Part shown: positions 8,193 through 17,085 of the stretch, in pieces | How the letters are laid out: each line of letters opens with the position of its first letter | Numbering within the stretch: the first letter of the stretch is position 1 | NCBI GenBank assembly: GCA_017936605.1 | Contig: JAGBFH010000008.1 | Span: forward strand, 1-64,000 | Direction of reading: 5' to 3' | DNA from: Tidjanibacter sp. | GTDB taxonomy: Bacteria > Bacteroidota > Bacteroidia > Bacteroidales > Rikenellaceae | Length of the DNA: 64,000 bases | The notes under the pieces: generated by a model | What the model saw: the letters and a program-made list of their open reading frames with translations, nothing else | Databases searched by the model: none | Told to the model about the DNA's origin: nothing | Translations under genes and position numbers: made by a program

Positions 8193-8269
8193 AGGAGGGT
8201 TTCCTAAACTCCCTAAACTCCCTAAACTCCCTAAACTCCCTAAACTCCCTAAACTCCCTAAACTCCCTA
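8193..8269. repeat. 9-bp tandem array (CCTAAACTC type)
   Basis: Seven to eight direct units of CCTAAACTC (GAGTTTAGG on the other strand), nearly perfect, preceded by the related GGTTTAAGG. It lies between the lon 5' flank and the 3' end of the YD-repeat gene. A GAGAATTGAGAGTTGAGAG tract (8091-8110) and a GGGCAAAAG-type tract (8148-8168) lie just upstream. Confidence 0.9.
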
Positions 8270-8296
8270 TGCCCAGATAAAGAGTAACCGAGCCGT

Positions 8297-9169
8297 TTAA
8301 TCCTTATAGACAATCGCTATCTCCACATACTTAAAGAGAATCAGCGCAGGCGTTCTATAGGCCAGACACTCCACCTGATTGCCTCGGGAGTCGTATCTGT
8401 AGACATATTTCTCTTGGACAGAGTCATCACCATCATAACAATACACAGTGGTTACATTACCCAGCTCGTCGTATTCATAAACCACCCTTCTGGTCAACTC
8501 GTCATCGCTTTCGTATGAGATTTGCTCCTCCAGTTTTCCCGCGGCGTTGTATTTGTAGACATTTCTCACTTTGTACCCGTCATTGACATAACAGAAAGAT
8601 GAGGCTACAAGCCTACCTGCCGAGTCGTATGTTTTAACAGTCTTTCCCTCCAACTCCGTACCAGCACCAAAATCATCCACTTCGATTTGATTTCCAACAG
8701 AATCATATCGGTAGATATACTTTTGCCAGCGCTCGCCGCTTGCGTCATATTGACAATACTCCACCTTCCTACCCTCCGAATCATACTTGTAGATAAACTT
8801 GAAATCCAAAGCGCCATTGGGAGTATACCAACCAGCACTCGTGAGCCTCCCCAATTCGTCGTATTCATAGACAATAACATCGGAATCTTTGCCATCAAGA
8901 CTGGTCCTATTCTTCACCAACTTGCCTCTTTCGTCAAATTCGAAACTTGCCACATATGGCAGCCCCACCTTCGTAACCTCTCCAAAGGAATCTATAGCAT
9001 CGTAGTTCTTAACGACCACAGACTCCACGCCTTGATAGTGGTCAATGTGTTCATTACTCCAAAAACCTGCGTGGGAAATACGGAACCAATTATAGACAGG
9101 CTTCTGAGCAAAAGCGACCGTCGCGGTCATCGCCACAACAGCGGTAAGAATCAAACGAATACATTTCAT
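8297..9169 (-). CDS. Secreted YD/RHS-repeat-like protein
   Basis: A 290-residue exported protein with signal peptide (MKCIRLILTAVVAMTATVAF, cut near AFAQ). The mature part carries about seven copies of a roughly 22-residue motif, YEYDELGR-LT, YKYDSEGRK, YRYDSVGNQ, YKYNAAGK, YEYDELGNV, YRYDSRGNQ, matching the YD repeat of RHS proteins. It is far shorter than true RHS toxins and has no toxin tip or core box, so it is more likely a stand-alone carbohydrate- or surface-associated solenoid. The ATG at 9169 gives the full signal peptide. Function unknown. Confidence 0.82.
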   Translation of the reverse strand: MKCIRLILTAVVAMTATVAFAQKPVYNWFRISHAGFWSNEHIDHYQGVESVVVKNYDAIDSFGEVTKVGLPYVASFEFDERGKLVKNRTSLDGKDSDVIVYEYDELGRLTSAGWYTPNGALDFKFIYKYDSEGRKVEYCQYDASGERWQKYIYRYDSVGNQIEVDDFGAGTELEGKTVKTYDSAGRLVASSFCYVNDGYKVRNVYKYNAAGKLEEQISYESDDELTRRVVYEYDELGNVTTVYCYDGDDSVQEKYVYRYDSRGNQVECLAYRTPALILFKYVEIAIVYKD

Positions 9170-9352
9170 AACTATCGAAATATTATATTAGACAAATCGT
9201 TTTGCAATATTAGCAAAGATTTTTCGCAATATCAACTTTTTCTCACAGATTAAATGGGACTTCTCTCCTTCGATATCATCAACAACTTTTCTCCACCAAA
9301 CCGCCACAAATCCCCCAATTTAGCTTTTAGCTAATATTTGTCAGCCTCCTGC
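9170..9352. other. AT-rich 5' flank of the YD-repeat gene
   Basis: No ORF. On the minus strand AATCTTTG (9214-9221) is a weak -7 candidate about 45 nt from the start at 9169. TTAGCTTTTAGCTAATATTTG near 9320-9340 contains the short inverted repeat TTAGC/GCTAA. Nothing else recognised. Confidence 0.4.
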
Positions 9353-9383
9353 TTTCAGCTTTCAATTATTTTTCGTATCTTTG
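9353..9383 (+). promoter_or_regulatory. Putative distal promoter of valS
   Basis: TTTC (9353-9356), 19 nt, TATCTTTG (9376-9383) matches the Bacteroidota consensus with one mismatch in the -33 element. Transcription from it would start near 9390, leaving a leader of about 400 nt before the valS ATG at 9790. No nearer promoter was seen, but a weaker one cannot be excluded. Confidence 0.55.
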
Positions 9384-9429
9384 GAGGTTAAATGTGCCAT
9401 AACGAACGGCGGGCCTATGTAAGGCTTGG

Positions 9430-9527
9430 GGAATGAGAAATTTGAGCCCTGAGGGAACGACCACGCCGCAGTGGAGCGACAGGGGTGGCAAGGGCTCTGA
9501 GGACCTTAAGGACCTTAAGGACTTAGG
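9430..9527. other. Structured segment of the valS leader
   Basis: GAGCCCT near 9443 and AGGGCTC near 9491 are complementary and enclose about 40 nt with a possible inner CCAC/GTGG pairing, so a hairpin is plausible. It is followed by a short 9-bp-period tract (GGACCTTAA units, 9499-9527). No T-box elements (such as the AGGGUGGNACCGCG sequence) were found. Confidence 0.4.
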
Positions 9528-9549
9528 TCGGTAGACGGTAGACATCTTC

Positions 9550-9764
9550 CGCAAGGCACAGCCGACAAGGAAGTGAAAGACAGAGCAACAAAAGAACTGC
9601 CCACAGAACGCGGCTGGGTTTTGTGAGGAGATTTCAAGGCTTGGTTTTGTTTTGGCTCCGCAGTTTACTCGGGGTAAATGAGGAAGGCAAAACAAAAGCG
9701 TAACGCGGAAATCACCCACAAGGCACAGCCGACAGAACGGGTGAAAGACAGAGCAACAAAAGAA
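9550..9764. repeat. Direct repeat pair flanking fold-back element 1
   Basis: About 47 bp at 9550-9596 and 9717-9764 share GCACAGCCGACA and GTGAAAGACAGAGCAACAAA, differing at a few positions, with a spacing of about 167 bp. Between them lies the fold-back element at 9617-9720. The arrangement could be a tandem duplication or an insertion with duplicated ends. Confidence 0.8.
9617..9720. repeat. Fold-back element, copy 1 (valS leader)
   Basis: A long imperfect inverted repeat. The apex is TCCGCAG, TTTAC (9664-9668), 5-nt loop, GTAAA (9674-9678), TGAGGA. Below it TTTTGTTTTG pairs with CAAAACAAAA (about 9645-9654 with 9688-9697), then GATTTC with GAAATC. Copies at 47112-47224 and 48463-48588 have the same apex but other stem sequences that remain self-complementary. 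Confidence 0.78.
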
Positions 9765-9789
9765 TAGAAACAAAATATAACACACACTT

Positions 9790-12423
9790 ATGAAACTTGC
9801 AGACAAATACGCACCACAAGAGATTGAACAGAAGTGGTATGACTACTGGATGAAGCACAATATGTTTCACTCCGAGCCCGATAATCGTGAGCCCTACACC
9901 ATCGTTATTCCCCCACCAAATGTGACGGGTATGCTCCATATGGGTCATATGCTCAACAATACACTTCAGGATGTGTTGGTGCGCAGAGCCCGTATGCAGG
10001 GCAAGAACGCCTGCTGGGTACCCGGCACCGACCACGCCTCCATTGCAACCGAGGCCAAGGTGGTGGCCAAGCTGAAGGCCGAGGGTATCGAGAAGAGCGA
10101 CCTCACCCGTGAGGAGTTCCTGGCTCACGCCTGGGAGTGGAAGGAGAAACACGGCGGCATCATCCTCCAGCAGCTCCGCAAGCTCGGCGCTTCGTGCGAC
10201 TGGGACCGCACCTGCTTCACTATGGACGAGCCCCGCACCCAGGGTGTCATCAAGGTATTTGTGGACCTCTACAACAAGGGCAAGATTTACCGCGGCGTGA
10301 GGATGGTCAACTGGGATCCCTCGGCACAGACCGCCCTCTCGGACGAGGAGGTTATCTACAAGGAGTCGCAGGGTAAGTTCTACTATCTGCGCTACCAGGT
10401 GGAGGGCTCCGACCGCGCACTCATCGTGGCAACCACCCGTCCCGAGACCATCTTGGGCGACACGGCAGTGTGCGTGAACCCCAACGACCCCCGCTATCAG
10501 GACTTGCCCGCAGATGCAAGGGTGATTGTTCCTCTGGTGGGCCGTTCGGTACCCGTCATCAGGGATGAGTATGTGGACATCGAGTTTGGTACGGGTGCCC
10601 TGAAGGTTACCCCCGCACACGATGTGAACGACTATATGCTCGGCGAGAAGTATGGCCTCGAGACCATCGACATCTTCAACCCCGACGGCACCATCAACGA
10701 CAAGGTGGGCCTCTATGTGGGTATGGACCGCTTCGAGTGCCGCAAGGTCATCGAGGGCGACCTCCAGGCAGCAGGCCTGCTGGAGAAGACCGAGGCCTAC
10801 ACCAACAATGTGGGCTACTCGGAGCGTACGGGTGTGGCCATCGAGCCCAAGCTCTCGATGCAGTGGTTCCTCTCGATGCAGGAGCTCGCAGAGCCCGCAA
10901 CCCGCGCCGTAGCCGAGGATATCATCAAGTTCGTACCCGAGAAGTACAAGAATACCTACCGCCATTGGATGGAGAACATCAAGGATTGGTGCATCTCGCG
11001 TCAGCTCTGGTGGGGCCAGAGGATTCCCGCCTACTACCTGCCCAAGGGTGGCTTTGTGGTAGCCGAGACCGCCGATGAGGCACTCGCTCTGGCACGCGCA
11101 AAGAGCGGCAACCAAGACCTTCAGATGGAGGACCTCAGTCAGGACGAGGATGTACTGGACACCTGGTTTAGCTCGTGGCTGTGGCCCATCAGCGTCTTCG
11201 ACGGCATCCGCAATCCCGAGAACGAGGAGATAAAATACTACTACCCCACCAACGACCTTATCACCGGTCCAGATATTATCTTCTTCTGGGTGGCAAGGAT
11301 GATTATGGCCGGCTATGAGTGGAGGAACGACAGGCCCTTCAAGCATGTCTACTTCACCGGCATCGTGCGCGACAAGCTCGGCCGCAAGATGTCCAAGCAG
11401 CTCGGCAACTCGCCCGACCCGCTGGACCTGATGGCTCAGTATGGTGCCGACGGCGTGAGGGTGGCACTGATGCTCTGCACCTCGGCCGGCAACGACCTTA
11501 TGTTCGACGAGAGCCTCTGTGAGCAGGGCCGCAACTTCTGCAACAAGATTTGGAACGCCTACCGTCTGGTGACCGGCTGGGAGGTAGACGACACCCTCGC
11601 TCAGGCAGACCACTGCCAGAAGGCTGTGGCTTGGTTTGAGAGCATCTTCAACAAGGCCCACAAGGAGATTGAGGAGCACTTCGAGGCCTACCGCATCTCC
11701 GACGCTATGATGACCCTCTACCGCCTCTTCTGGGACGACTTCAGCGGTTGGTATCTGGAGATGGTCAAGCCCGCCTACGGCTCGCCTGCCGACAAGGTCA
11801 CCGTGGAGGCAACCAAAGGCTTCTTCGAGAAACTTATGCAGCTGCTGCACCCCTTTATGCCCTTCGTTACCGAGGAGCTCTGGCAGCACATTGCCGAGCG
11901 CAAGGAGGGTGAGAGCATTATGTTGAGCCTCTCGGGAGAGCCCAAAGCCTACGACGAGAAGATGCTCGCGGAGGTGGACCTCACCCGTGAGGTTGTGAGC
12001 GCCATCCGCAACATCCGCGCACAGAAGAATATCCCCAACAAGGAGAAAGTGGCTCTGGAGGTTATTGCCGACCAGAACTACCACCCCGCCTACAACTCGT
12101 TGGTTATGAAGATGGCGGGTCTGGAGAGCATCACCGAGGTGAGCGAGAAGAACCCCACGGCTGCCGCCTTCATCGTCAAGACCACACAATATTTCGTTCC
12201 TATGAGCGCTAATATCAATGTGGAGGAGGAGTTGGAGAAGATGAACAAGGAGCTCGCCTACTTCGAGGGCTTCCTTAGGACCGTTATGGGTAAACTCTCC
12301 AATGAGCGCTTTGTGGCCAACGCCCCTGCCGCTGTTGTGGAGAACGAGAGGAACAAACAGAGGGATGCAGAGGCCAAAATCGCCGCCCTCAAGGAAAGAA
12401 TCTCGGCTCTGAAAAACAGCTAA
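9790..12423 (+). CDS. valS: Valyl-tRNA synthetase
   Basis: Class I aminoacyl-tRNA synthetase that charges tRNA-Val in the cytosol and edits mischarged threonine. 877 residues, normal length. The HIGH motif appears as HMGH (50-53) after [10 protein letters not shown]; the KMSKS loop is KMSKQ (533-537) within [14 protein letters not shown]. The editing (CP1) domain carries [13 protein letters not shown], and the C-terminal coiled coil (about 800-877) is typical of ValRS. It is probably first in an operon with the TPR gene 20 nt downstream and the MFS gene. The predicted promoter lies 400 nt upstream, so the leader would carry a fold-back element. Confidence 0.97.
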   Translation: MKLADKYAPQEIEQKWYDYWMKHNMFHSEPDNREPYTIVIPPPNVTGMLHMGHMLNNTLQDVLVRRARMQGKNACWVPGTDHASIATEAKVVAKLKAEGIEKSDLTREEFLAHAWEWKEKHGGIILQQLRKLGASCDWDRTCFTMDEPRTQGVIKVFVDLYNKGKIYRGVRMVNWDPSAQTALSDEEVIYKESQGKFYYLRYQVEGSDRALIVATTRPETILGDTAVCVNPNDPRYQDLPADARVIVPLVGRSVPVIRDEYVDIEFGTGALKVTPAHDVNDYMLGEKYGLETIDIFNPDGTINDKVGLYVGMDRFECRKVIEGDLQAAGLLEKTEAYTNNVGYSERTGVAIEPKLSMQWFLSMQELAEPATRAVAEDIIKFVPEKYKNTYRHWMENIKDWCISRQLWWGQRIPAYYLPKGGFVVAETADEALALARAKSGNQDLQMEDLSQDEDVLDTWFSSWLWPISVFDGIRNPENEEIKYYYPTNDLITGPDIIFFWVARMIMAGYEWRNDRPFKHVYFTGIVRDKLGRKMSKQLGNSPDPLDLMAQYGADGVRVALMLCTSAGNDLMFDESLCEQGRNFCNKIWNAYRLVTGWEVDDTLAQADHCQKAVAWFESIFNKAHKEIEEHFEAYRISDAMMTLYRLFWDDFSGWYLEMVKPAYGSPADKVTVEATKGFFEKLMQLLHPFMPFVTEELWQHIAERKEGESIMLSLSGEPKAYDEKMLAEVDLTREVVSAIRNIRAQKNIPNKEKVALEVIADQNYHPAYNSLVMKMAGLESITEVSEKNPTAAAFIVKTTQYFVPMSANINVEEELEKMNKELAYFEGFLRTVMGKLSNERFVANAPAAVVENERNKQRDAEAKIAALKERISALKNS

Positions 12424-12443
12424 TAGCTAACAGCTAACAGCTT

Positions 12444-14414
12444 ATGATGAGAAGACTTGTCACGATAGTAGCACTGCTGTTTGTGCTGTGCGTGGGTGAA
12501 AGCCACGCACAGTACAACAAGCGCTATATCGCTTGGGCAAGTCGCAATATGCTCGCCAGCGATAACTACGACGAGGCCATAGGCATCCTCAACGCCCTCA
12601 TCCGCTCCGACAAGGAGTCCCACGAGGCCTTCTTCCTGCGCGGCTATGCCAAGTTGGGCTTGGGCGACCTGCTGGGTGCCAAGGAGGACCTCTCGAGAGC
12701 CATCGAGCTCAACCCCGTCTACACCGAGGCGTTCCACTATCGTGGCATTGTCAATGCCGAGTTGGGTAACTACGAGGATGCGGTGAGCGACTTCACAGAG
12801 GCCATAGACCTCCGCCCCGACATCGCGGGCTCCTACTACTCACGAGGCGTCACACATATGCGCAACAAGCAGTGGGTCAAGTCGTTGGTGGACTTCAATA
12901 TGGTCTTGCGCTTCACGGACAAGGATGCTCAGACCTACATCAACCGAGGCATAGCGCTGTGTGGTATGCGCGATACGCTTGCAGCACACGAGATGTTCGA
13001 CAAGGCCATCCGCACCAACCGCGAATACCCCGAGGCCTACAATCAGAAGGCCATTCTGCTGATGGACCAGGGGCGCTGGGAGGAGTCACTCGAGATGTTC
13101 GATATGGCCATCAAGTACGACAGCACCTATCTTTCACCCCTATTCAATAGGGCCATAGTGCTCTGCAACCTCGAGCGCTACGACGATGCTATCGAGGCCT
13201 ACAATAGGGTCTTGGAGATAAACCCCTACATCACCAGTGCCTACTACAATCTGGCCATCATCTACTCGCGTGAGCAGAACTACCCCAAGGCTCTGGAGAA
13301 CTACAACCTGGTGCTCCAGCACACGCCCGAGAATGTGAAGGGATACTTCAACAGGGCGGGTGTGCTGGCCGCTATGAAGCAGTATCAGGCAGCCATCAAC
13401 GACTACACAAAGGCCATTGAACTCTATCCCGACTTTGCCAACGCCTACCTTCTGCGCGGCCGCCTCAAGGAGCAGTTGCGCGACTACTCGGGTGCTCGCA
13501 AGGACAAGGCTACGGGCGAGAGGAAGATTGCCGAGTATAAGGCCCGACTCGAGGCCGACCCCGAGGGGGTTGCGATGTATGCCGACACCGCGGAGCTCTT
13601 CAGTCAGATTCTCTCTTTTGAGTCGAAGATGACCGCCAATAAGATTCAGGAGGAGAGCAGCCAGAAGGAGGCGACCATCAAGGAGATGTTCCGCCTCAGA
13701 ATAGGTGGCCAGAGGGTCGTGAGCGAGCGACACCACTACTACTCCCCCATCTTGGAGGGCAGGGAGCGTTTTGGAGGCACCGAGCTCATCTTCTCCAACA
13801 CCGCCACTGCGCCCACCGAGGAGGAGTTGGCAGCCGAAAATAGCCGACTGAAGGCTCTGGTGGAGAGCGAAGAGATGAGCGAAGAGGGGCTTGTGGCGTG
13901 GGGCATCGTGCAGCTCTCGATGAGCCAGTACACCTCGGCTGTGAATCTGCTCTCGGAGGCCATAGCGCTCAACCCCAACGACCCGCTGCTCTACATCAAC
14001 AGGGCCGTTGCAAGGGCCGAGATGATTGACTACATCAGCTCCTTCGCCCAGAACGACAGAATAAGCATCGACTCGGAGCGCACCTTCACGGGGCGCACGA
14101 GGACCTACAGCTACGACGAGGCCATAGAGAACCTCACGAGGGCTGCCGAACTAGCTCCCGAGTTGGCCTACATCTACTTCAACCGCGCCAACCTCTACGC
14201 CTACTCGGGTGATATGCCCGCCGCCTATGACGACTACACTCGGGCACTGGAGCTGGCGCCCTACCTGGCCGATGCCTACTTCAATCGTGGCCTTGTGCAA
14301 ATCTATATGAAGGATACGCAGAAGGGCATCATTGACCTCGGCAAGGCGGGTGAGCTGGGCATCAAGGAGGCCTACGATATCATCAAACGCTACCGCAACA
14401 CAGACAATAACTAA
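12444..14414 (+). CDS. Exported tetratricopeptide-repeat protein
   Basis: 656 residues with an N-terminal signal peptide (MMRRLVTIVALLFVLCVGES, cut near SHAQ). The body is a TPR solenoid: at least eleven 34-residue helix pairs with the AYxxRG and AxxDYxxAIxLxP signature, split by a non-TPR linker at about 350-460 rich in charged residues. TPR arrays scaffold protein complexes; here the site would be the periplasm. It follows valS by 20 nt and precedes the MFS gene by 37 nt, so the three may be cotranscribed. The partner is unknown. Start at the first of two ATG codons; the second is equally possible. Confidence 0.85.
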   Translation: MMRRLVTIVALLFVLCVGESHAQYNKRYIAWASRNMLASDNYDEAIGILNALIRSDKESHEAFFLRGYAKLGLGDLLGAKEDLSRAIELNPVYTEAFHYRGIVNAELGNYEDAVSDFTEAIDLRPDIAGSYYSRGVTHMRNKQWVKSLVDFNMVLRFTDKDAQTYINRGIALCGMRDTLAAHEMFDKAIRTNREYPEAYNQKAILLMDQGRWEESLEMFDMAIKYDSTYLSPLFNRAIVLCNLERYDDAIEAYNRVLEINPYITSAYYNLAIIYSREQNYPKALENYNLVLQHTPENVKGYFNRAGVLAAMKQYQAAINDYTKAIELYPDFANAYLLRGRLKEQLRDYSGARKDKATGERKIAEYKARLEADPEGVAMYADTAELFSQILSFESKMTANKIQEESSQKEATIKEMFRLRIGGQRVVSERHHYYSPILEGRERFGGTELIFSNTATAPTEEELAAENSRLKALVESEEMSEEGLVAWGIVQLSMSQYTSAVNLLSEAIALNPNDPLLYINRAVARAEMIDYISSFAQNDRISIDSERTFTGRTRTYSYDEAIENLTRAAELAPELAYIYFNRANLYAYSGDMPAAYDDYTRALELAPYLADAYFNRGLVQIYMKDTQKGIIDLGKAGELGIKEAYDIIKRYRNTDNN

Positions 14415-14451
14415 ACAAAACAATCAACATAACTAATAACAAAAAAACACT

Positions 14452-15813
14452 ATGGGAGAAACTATTAAAAGAAAAATGAACGACTCGGCATTCGTGCGCT
14501 GGTCGGCCCTCATCCTCATCGCGTTGATGATGTTCTTCGCGTATATGTTTGTGGATATGCTCTCGCCCCTGAAGAGCCAGCTCGAGACAAGCCTTTCGTG
14601 GAACTCCACCACCTTTGGCACCTACGCTTCGAGTGAGTATTTCCTCAATGTATTCTGCTTCTTCCTCATCTTTGCGGGTATGATTCTCGACAAGATGGGC
14701 ATCCGTTTCACCGGTCTGCTGTCGGCCTCGCTGATGGTCATCGGTGCGTGCATCAAGTACTATGGTATGAGCGACCTGTTCATCGGCTCCTCGCTGGAGG
14801 CTTGGATGAACTCGTGGTGGACCGCCCTTCCCGGCACCGCCAAGATGTCGTGCCTCGGCTTTATGATTTTCGGCTGCGGCTGCGAGATGGCAGGTACCAC
14901 CGTATCGAAGGCTATTGCCAAGTGGTTCAAAGGCAAAGAGATGGCTATGGCTATGGGTCTTGAGATGTCGATTGCTCGTCTGGGCGTATTCGCAGCTATG
15001 TGGCTCTCGCCTCTGGTGTTCAACAAGTTTGGTGGCGAGATTTCGAGCCCCGTACTCTTCGGCACCATTCTGCTGCTCATCGGCCTTATTTTCTACACCG
15101 TATTCGTACTGATGGACCGCAAGTTCGACAAGCAGCTCAAAGAGGCTGGTGAGCTCTCGGAGGAGGCCAGCGAGGAGGAGTTCAAGTTCAAAGACCTCGG
15201 CAAGATTTTCTCGAGCAAGATGTTCTGGCTGGTGGCTCTGCTGTGTGTGCTCTACTACTCGGCAATCTTCCCCTTCCAGCGCTACGCTCCCGACTTCCTG
15301 AACACCACCCTCTCGGTTGAGAACGGCTCGCAGCTCTTTAGCTGCTTCCCCATCCTCGCGATGATTCTCACCCCCTTCCTCGGTGCTTTCATCGACAACA
15401 AGGGTAAGGCTGCTTCGATGCTGATGATTGGCTCGCTGATTATGATTGCTTGCCACCTCTCGTTTGCATTCCTGCTGCCCAAGTTCCCCTATGAGTGGTT
15501 GGCAGTTACCATCGTGGTTATCCTTGGCGTTTCGTTCTCACTGGTGCCCGCCGCTCTGTGGCCCTCGGTACCCAAGATTATCGACAACCGCATCCTCGGC
15601 TCGGCATACTGCATCATCTTCTGGATTCAGAACATCGGTCTGTTTGCAGTGCCCATCCTGATTGGTAGCGTTCTGGAGAGCACCGGTGGTTACACCGTGC
15701 CTATGGTCATCTTCTCGTCGTTCGGCGTGCTGGCTCTCTTCTTCAGCCTCTGGCTCAAACGCGAGAACCGCAAGCAGAACTTCGGCCTCGAGGAGCCCAA
15801 CATCAAAAAGTAA
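14452..15813 (+). CDS. MFS transporter, MFSD1-like
   Basis: 453 residues with twelve predicted membrane segments. WFKGKEMAMAMGLEMSIARLG (about 158-178, shown split: WFKGKEM, MGLEMSIARLG) and ALWPSVPKIIDNRILGSAY are close to the matching regions of the eukaryotic MFSD1 family, recently described as dipeptide transporters of lysosomes. A peptide or peptide-like substrate is therefore a reasonable guess, not shown. A charged cytoplasmic loop (EELSEEASEEEFKF-like) joins the two halves. It is the last gene of the valS cluster and ends at the terminator at 15835-15870. Confidence 0.8.
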   Translation: MGETIKRKMNDSAFVRWSALILIALMMFFAYMFVDMLSPLKSQLETSLSWNSTTFGTYASSEYFLNVFCFFLIFAGMILDKMGIRFTGLLSASLMVIGACIKYYGMSDLFIGSSLEAWMNSWWTALPGTAKMSCLGFMIFGCGCEMAGTTVSKAIAKWFKGKEMAMAMGLEMSIARLGVFAAMWLSPLVFNKFGGEISSPVLFGTILLLIGLIFYTVFVLMDRKFDKQLKEAGELSEEASEEEFKFKDLGKIFSSKMFWLVALLCVLYYSAIFPFQRYAPDFLNTTLSVENGSQLFSCFPILAMILTPFLGAFIDNKGKAASMLMIGSLIMIACHLSFAFLLPKFPYEWLAVTIVVILGVSFSLVPAALWPSVPKIIDNRILGSAYCIIFWIQNIGLFAVPILIGSVLESTGGYTVPMVIFSSFGVLALFFSLWLKRENRKQNFGLEEPNIKK

Positions 15814-15834
15814 AGGTTGGAATCCTACAAACAT

Positions 15835-15870
15835 AAAAAGAGGCGCACCCCAAGTGGTGCGCCTCTTTTT
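15835..15870. terminator. Bidirectional intrinsic terminator
   Basis: Stem AAAAAGAGGCGCACC / GGTGCGCCTCTTTTT with a 6-nt loop, between the convergent MFS and glycosyltransferase genes. T-tracts on both strands. Confidence 0.9.
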
Positions 15871-15876
15871 GTTACA

Positions 15877-17022
15877 TTACCTTTTATTTATAATATCTAA
15901 TAGTTCCTCTATCCTATCGGCAGTTGCCGACCACGAGAAGCGGACCTTCTCCCTTCTCACACCCTCGCGGTAGCGCTCCAGATTGCCACCCTCGTAGCAA
16001 GCGGCTATCGCATCTGCCACACTTCGGGCACCACTCTCACAGAGCCTACCCACCACATCGTGGGGCACCATCTCCCTGAGGCCTCCCACATCCGTAACCA
16101 CCATAGGCACATCAAAGGCGTAGGCCACCTGTGTCACACCGCTCTGCGTTGCCGACTTATAGGGCAGCGCAACCATATCGGCCAGCGAGAAGTAGAGGTT
16201 CACCTGGCTATCGGGCACAAAGTGGGTGTGCATCACCACATCCTCCTGAAGGCCCAACTCCTCAATCTGTCGGAGGTACTTCTCGTCGCTACCGTAGACC
16301 TCGCCCACAACGAGCAGTTTGCGCCCTGCTGTCTTACCCTCGGCCTTCAGCAAAGCCCACGCCGCAAGGAGCGTATCGAGCCCCTTGTAGTCCCGCACAT
16401 AGCCGAAAAACATCACATAGCCCGTAGCGGCATCCAACCCCAGTCGCTCACAAGCCTCCTCCTTGGTGACCCTCTCGCCGTAGGTGTCGAAGAGCGGATG
16501 GGGTGAGAAGAGTGCAGGCGCATCGGGTCGGAACCCTCGAAGGTCCTCATTTACAGCCTCGGACATATAGATGAAGCCGTCGCACGAGCGTAGGAAATAA
16601 CGATTGAGCCAGCTGTCATAGAAGTGTGGCTCGTGGGGGGTGATATTGTCGAGGTGGACAACCACCTTGGTTTTGCGGTTCTTGCGTGCCAAGCGGCAGA
16701 TGGTGCCAAAGCAGGGGGCCATCAGCGGGGTCCAGTACTTCAGCACAACCATCTCGGGAGCCTCGCGTCGGAGCCTACGCCCCACCCGCCACCACGACAG
16801 GGGGCTGATGGTGCTCACCTGGCGCGAGATGGCAAGCCCCTCGGGGGCTTCGCCCGTACGGAACTGACTCTTGCCGGGGAACAACAGACGCGGATACTGA
16901 AGCGTGAAGGTCTTGATGTCGACCTCCGCGCCCCGCCCCTGGAACTCCCTCGCAAGGGTCTCTATAATGGTCGCCAGCCCTCCCCTATAAGGATACGCCG
17001 GCCCAATGAAACTAATCTTCAT
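15877..17022 (-). CDS. Glycosyltransferase family 4 (GT-B)
   Basis: 381 residues, GT-B fold. The N-terminal acceptor domain opens with KISFIGPAYPYRGG, and the C-terminal donor domain has GYVRDYKGLDTLLAAWALL (about 226-244), LLVVGEVYG and the family E-x7-E region around PYKSATQSGVTQVAYAFDVP with VVTDVGGLREMV, all typical of GT4. It likely moves a sugar from a nucleotide donor to a lipid-linked or surface glycan on the inner face of the membrane. It is the last gene after trpS and the ClC channel on the minus strand. Acceptor and donor cannot be read from sequence. Confidence 0.88.
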   Translation of the reverse strand: MKISFIGPAYPYRGGLATIIETLAREFQGRGAEVDIKTFTLQYPRLLFPGKSQFRTGEAPEGLAISRQVSTISPLSWWRVGRRLRREAPEMVVLKYWTPLMAPCFGTICRLARKNRKTKVVVHLDNITPHEPHFYDSWLNRYFLRSCDGFIYMSEAVNEDLRGFRPDAPALFSPHPLFDTYGERVTKEEACERLGLDAATGYVMFFGYVRDYKGLDTLLAAWALLKAEGKTAGRKLLVVGEVYGSDEKYLRQIEELGLQEDVVMHTHFVPDSQVNLYFSLADMVALPYKSATQSGVTQVAYAFDVPMVVTDVGGLREMVPHDVVGRLCESGARSVADAIAACYEGGNLERYREGVRREKVRFSWSATADRIEELLDIINKR

Positions 17023-17029
17023 TAAATGT

Positions 17030-17062
17030 CCTTTTCGCCCTTTTCGCCCTTTTCGCCCTTTT
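17030..17062. repeat. 9-bp tandem array (GCCCTTTTC type)
   Basis: Three to four perfect units of GCCCTTTTC between the ClC and glycosyltransferase genes, followed by CAACTCTCAACTT-type sequence (17063-17080). Same period and style as the other spacer arrays. Confidence 0.88.
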
Positions 17063-17085
17063 AACTTTCAACTCTCAACTTCCAC

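Noticed and set aside
9655..9684. Kink-turn at the fold-back apex
   Set aside because: The internal loop CCGCAG/TGAGG lacks the tandem G-A pairs needed on both strands.
9390..9789. T-box riboswitch for valS
   Set aside because: No T-box sequence, specifier loop or terminator/antiterminator pair seen, and T-boxes are not expected in Bacteroidota.
9712..12189. Minus-strand 825-aa open frame opposite valS
   Set aside because: Antisense shadow of valS; no recognisable domain and a His/Val/Leu-rich composition.
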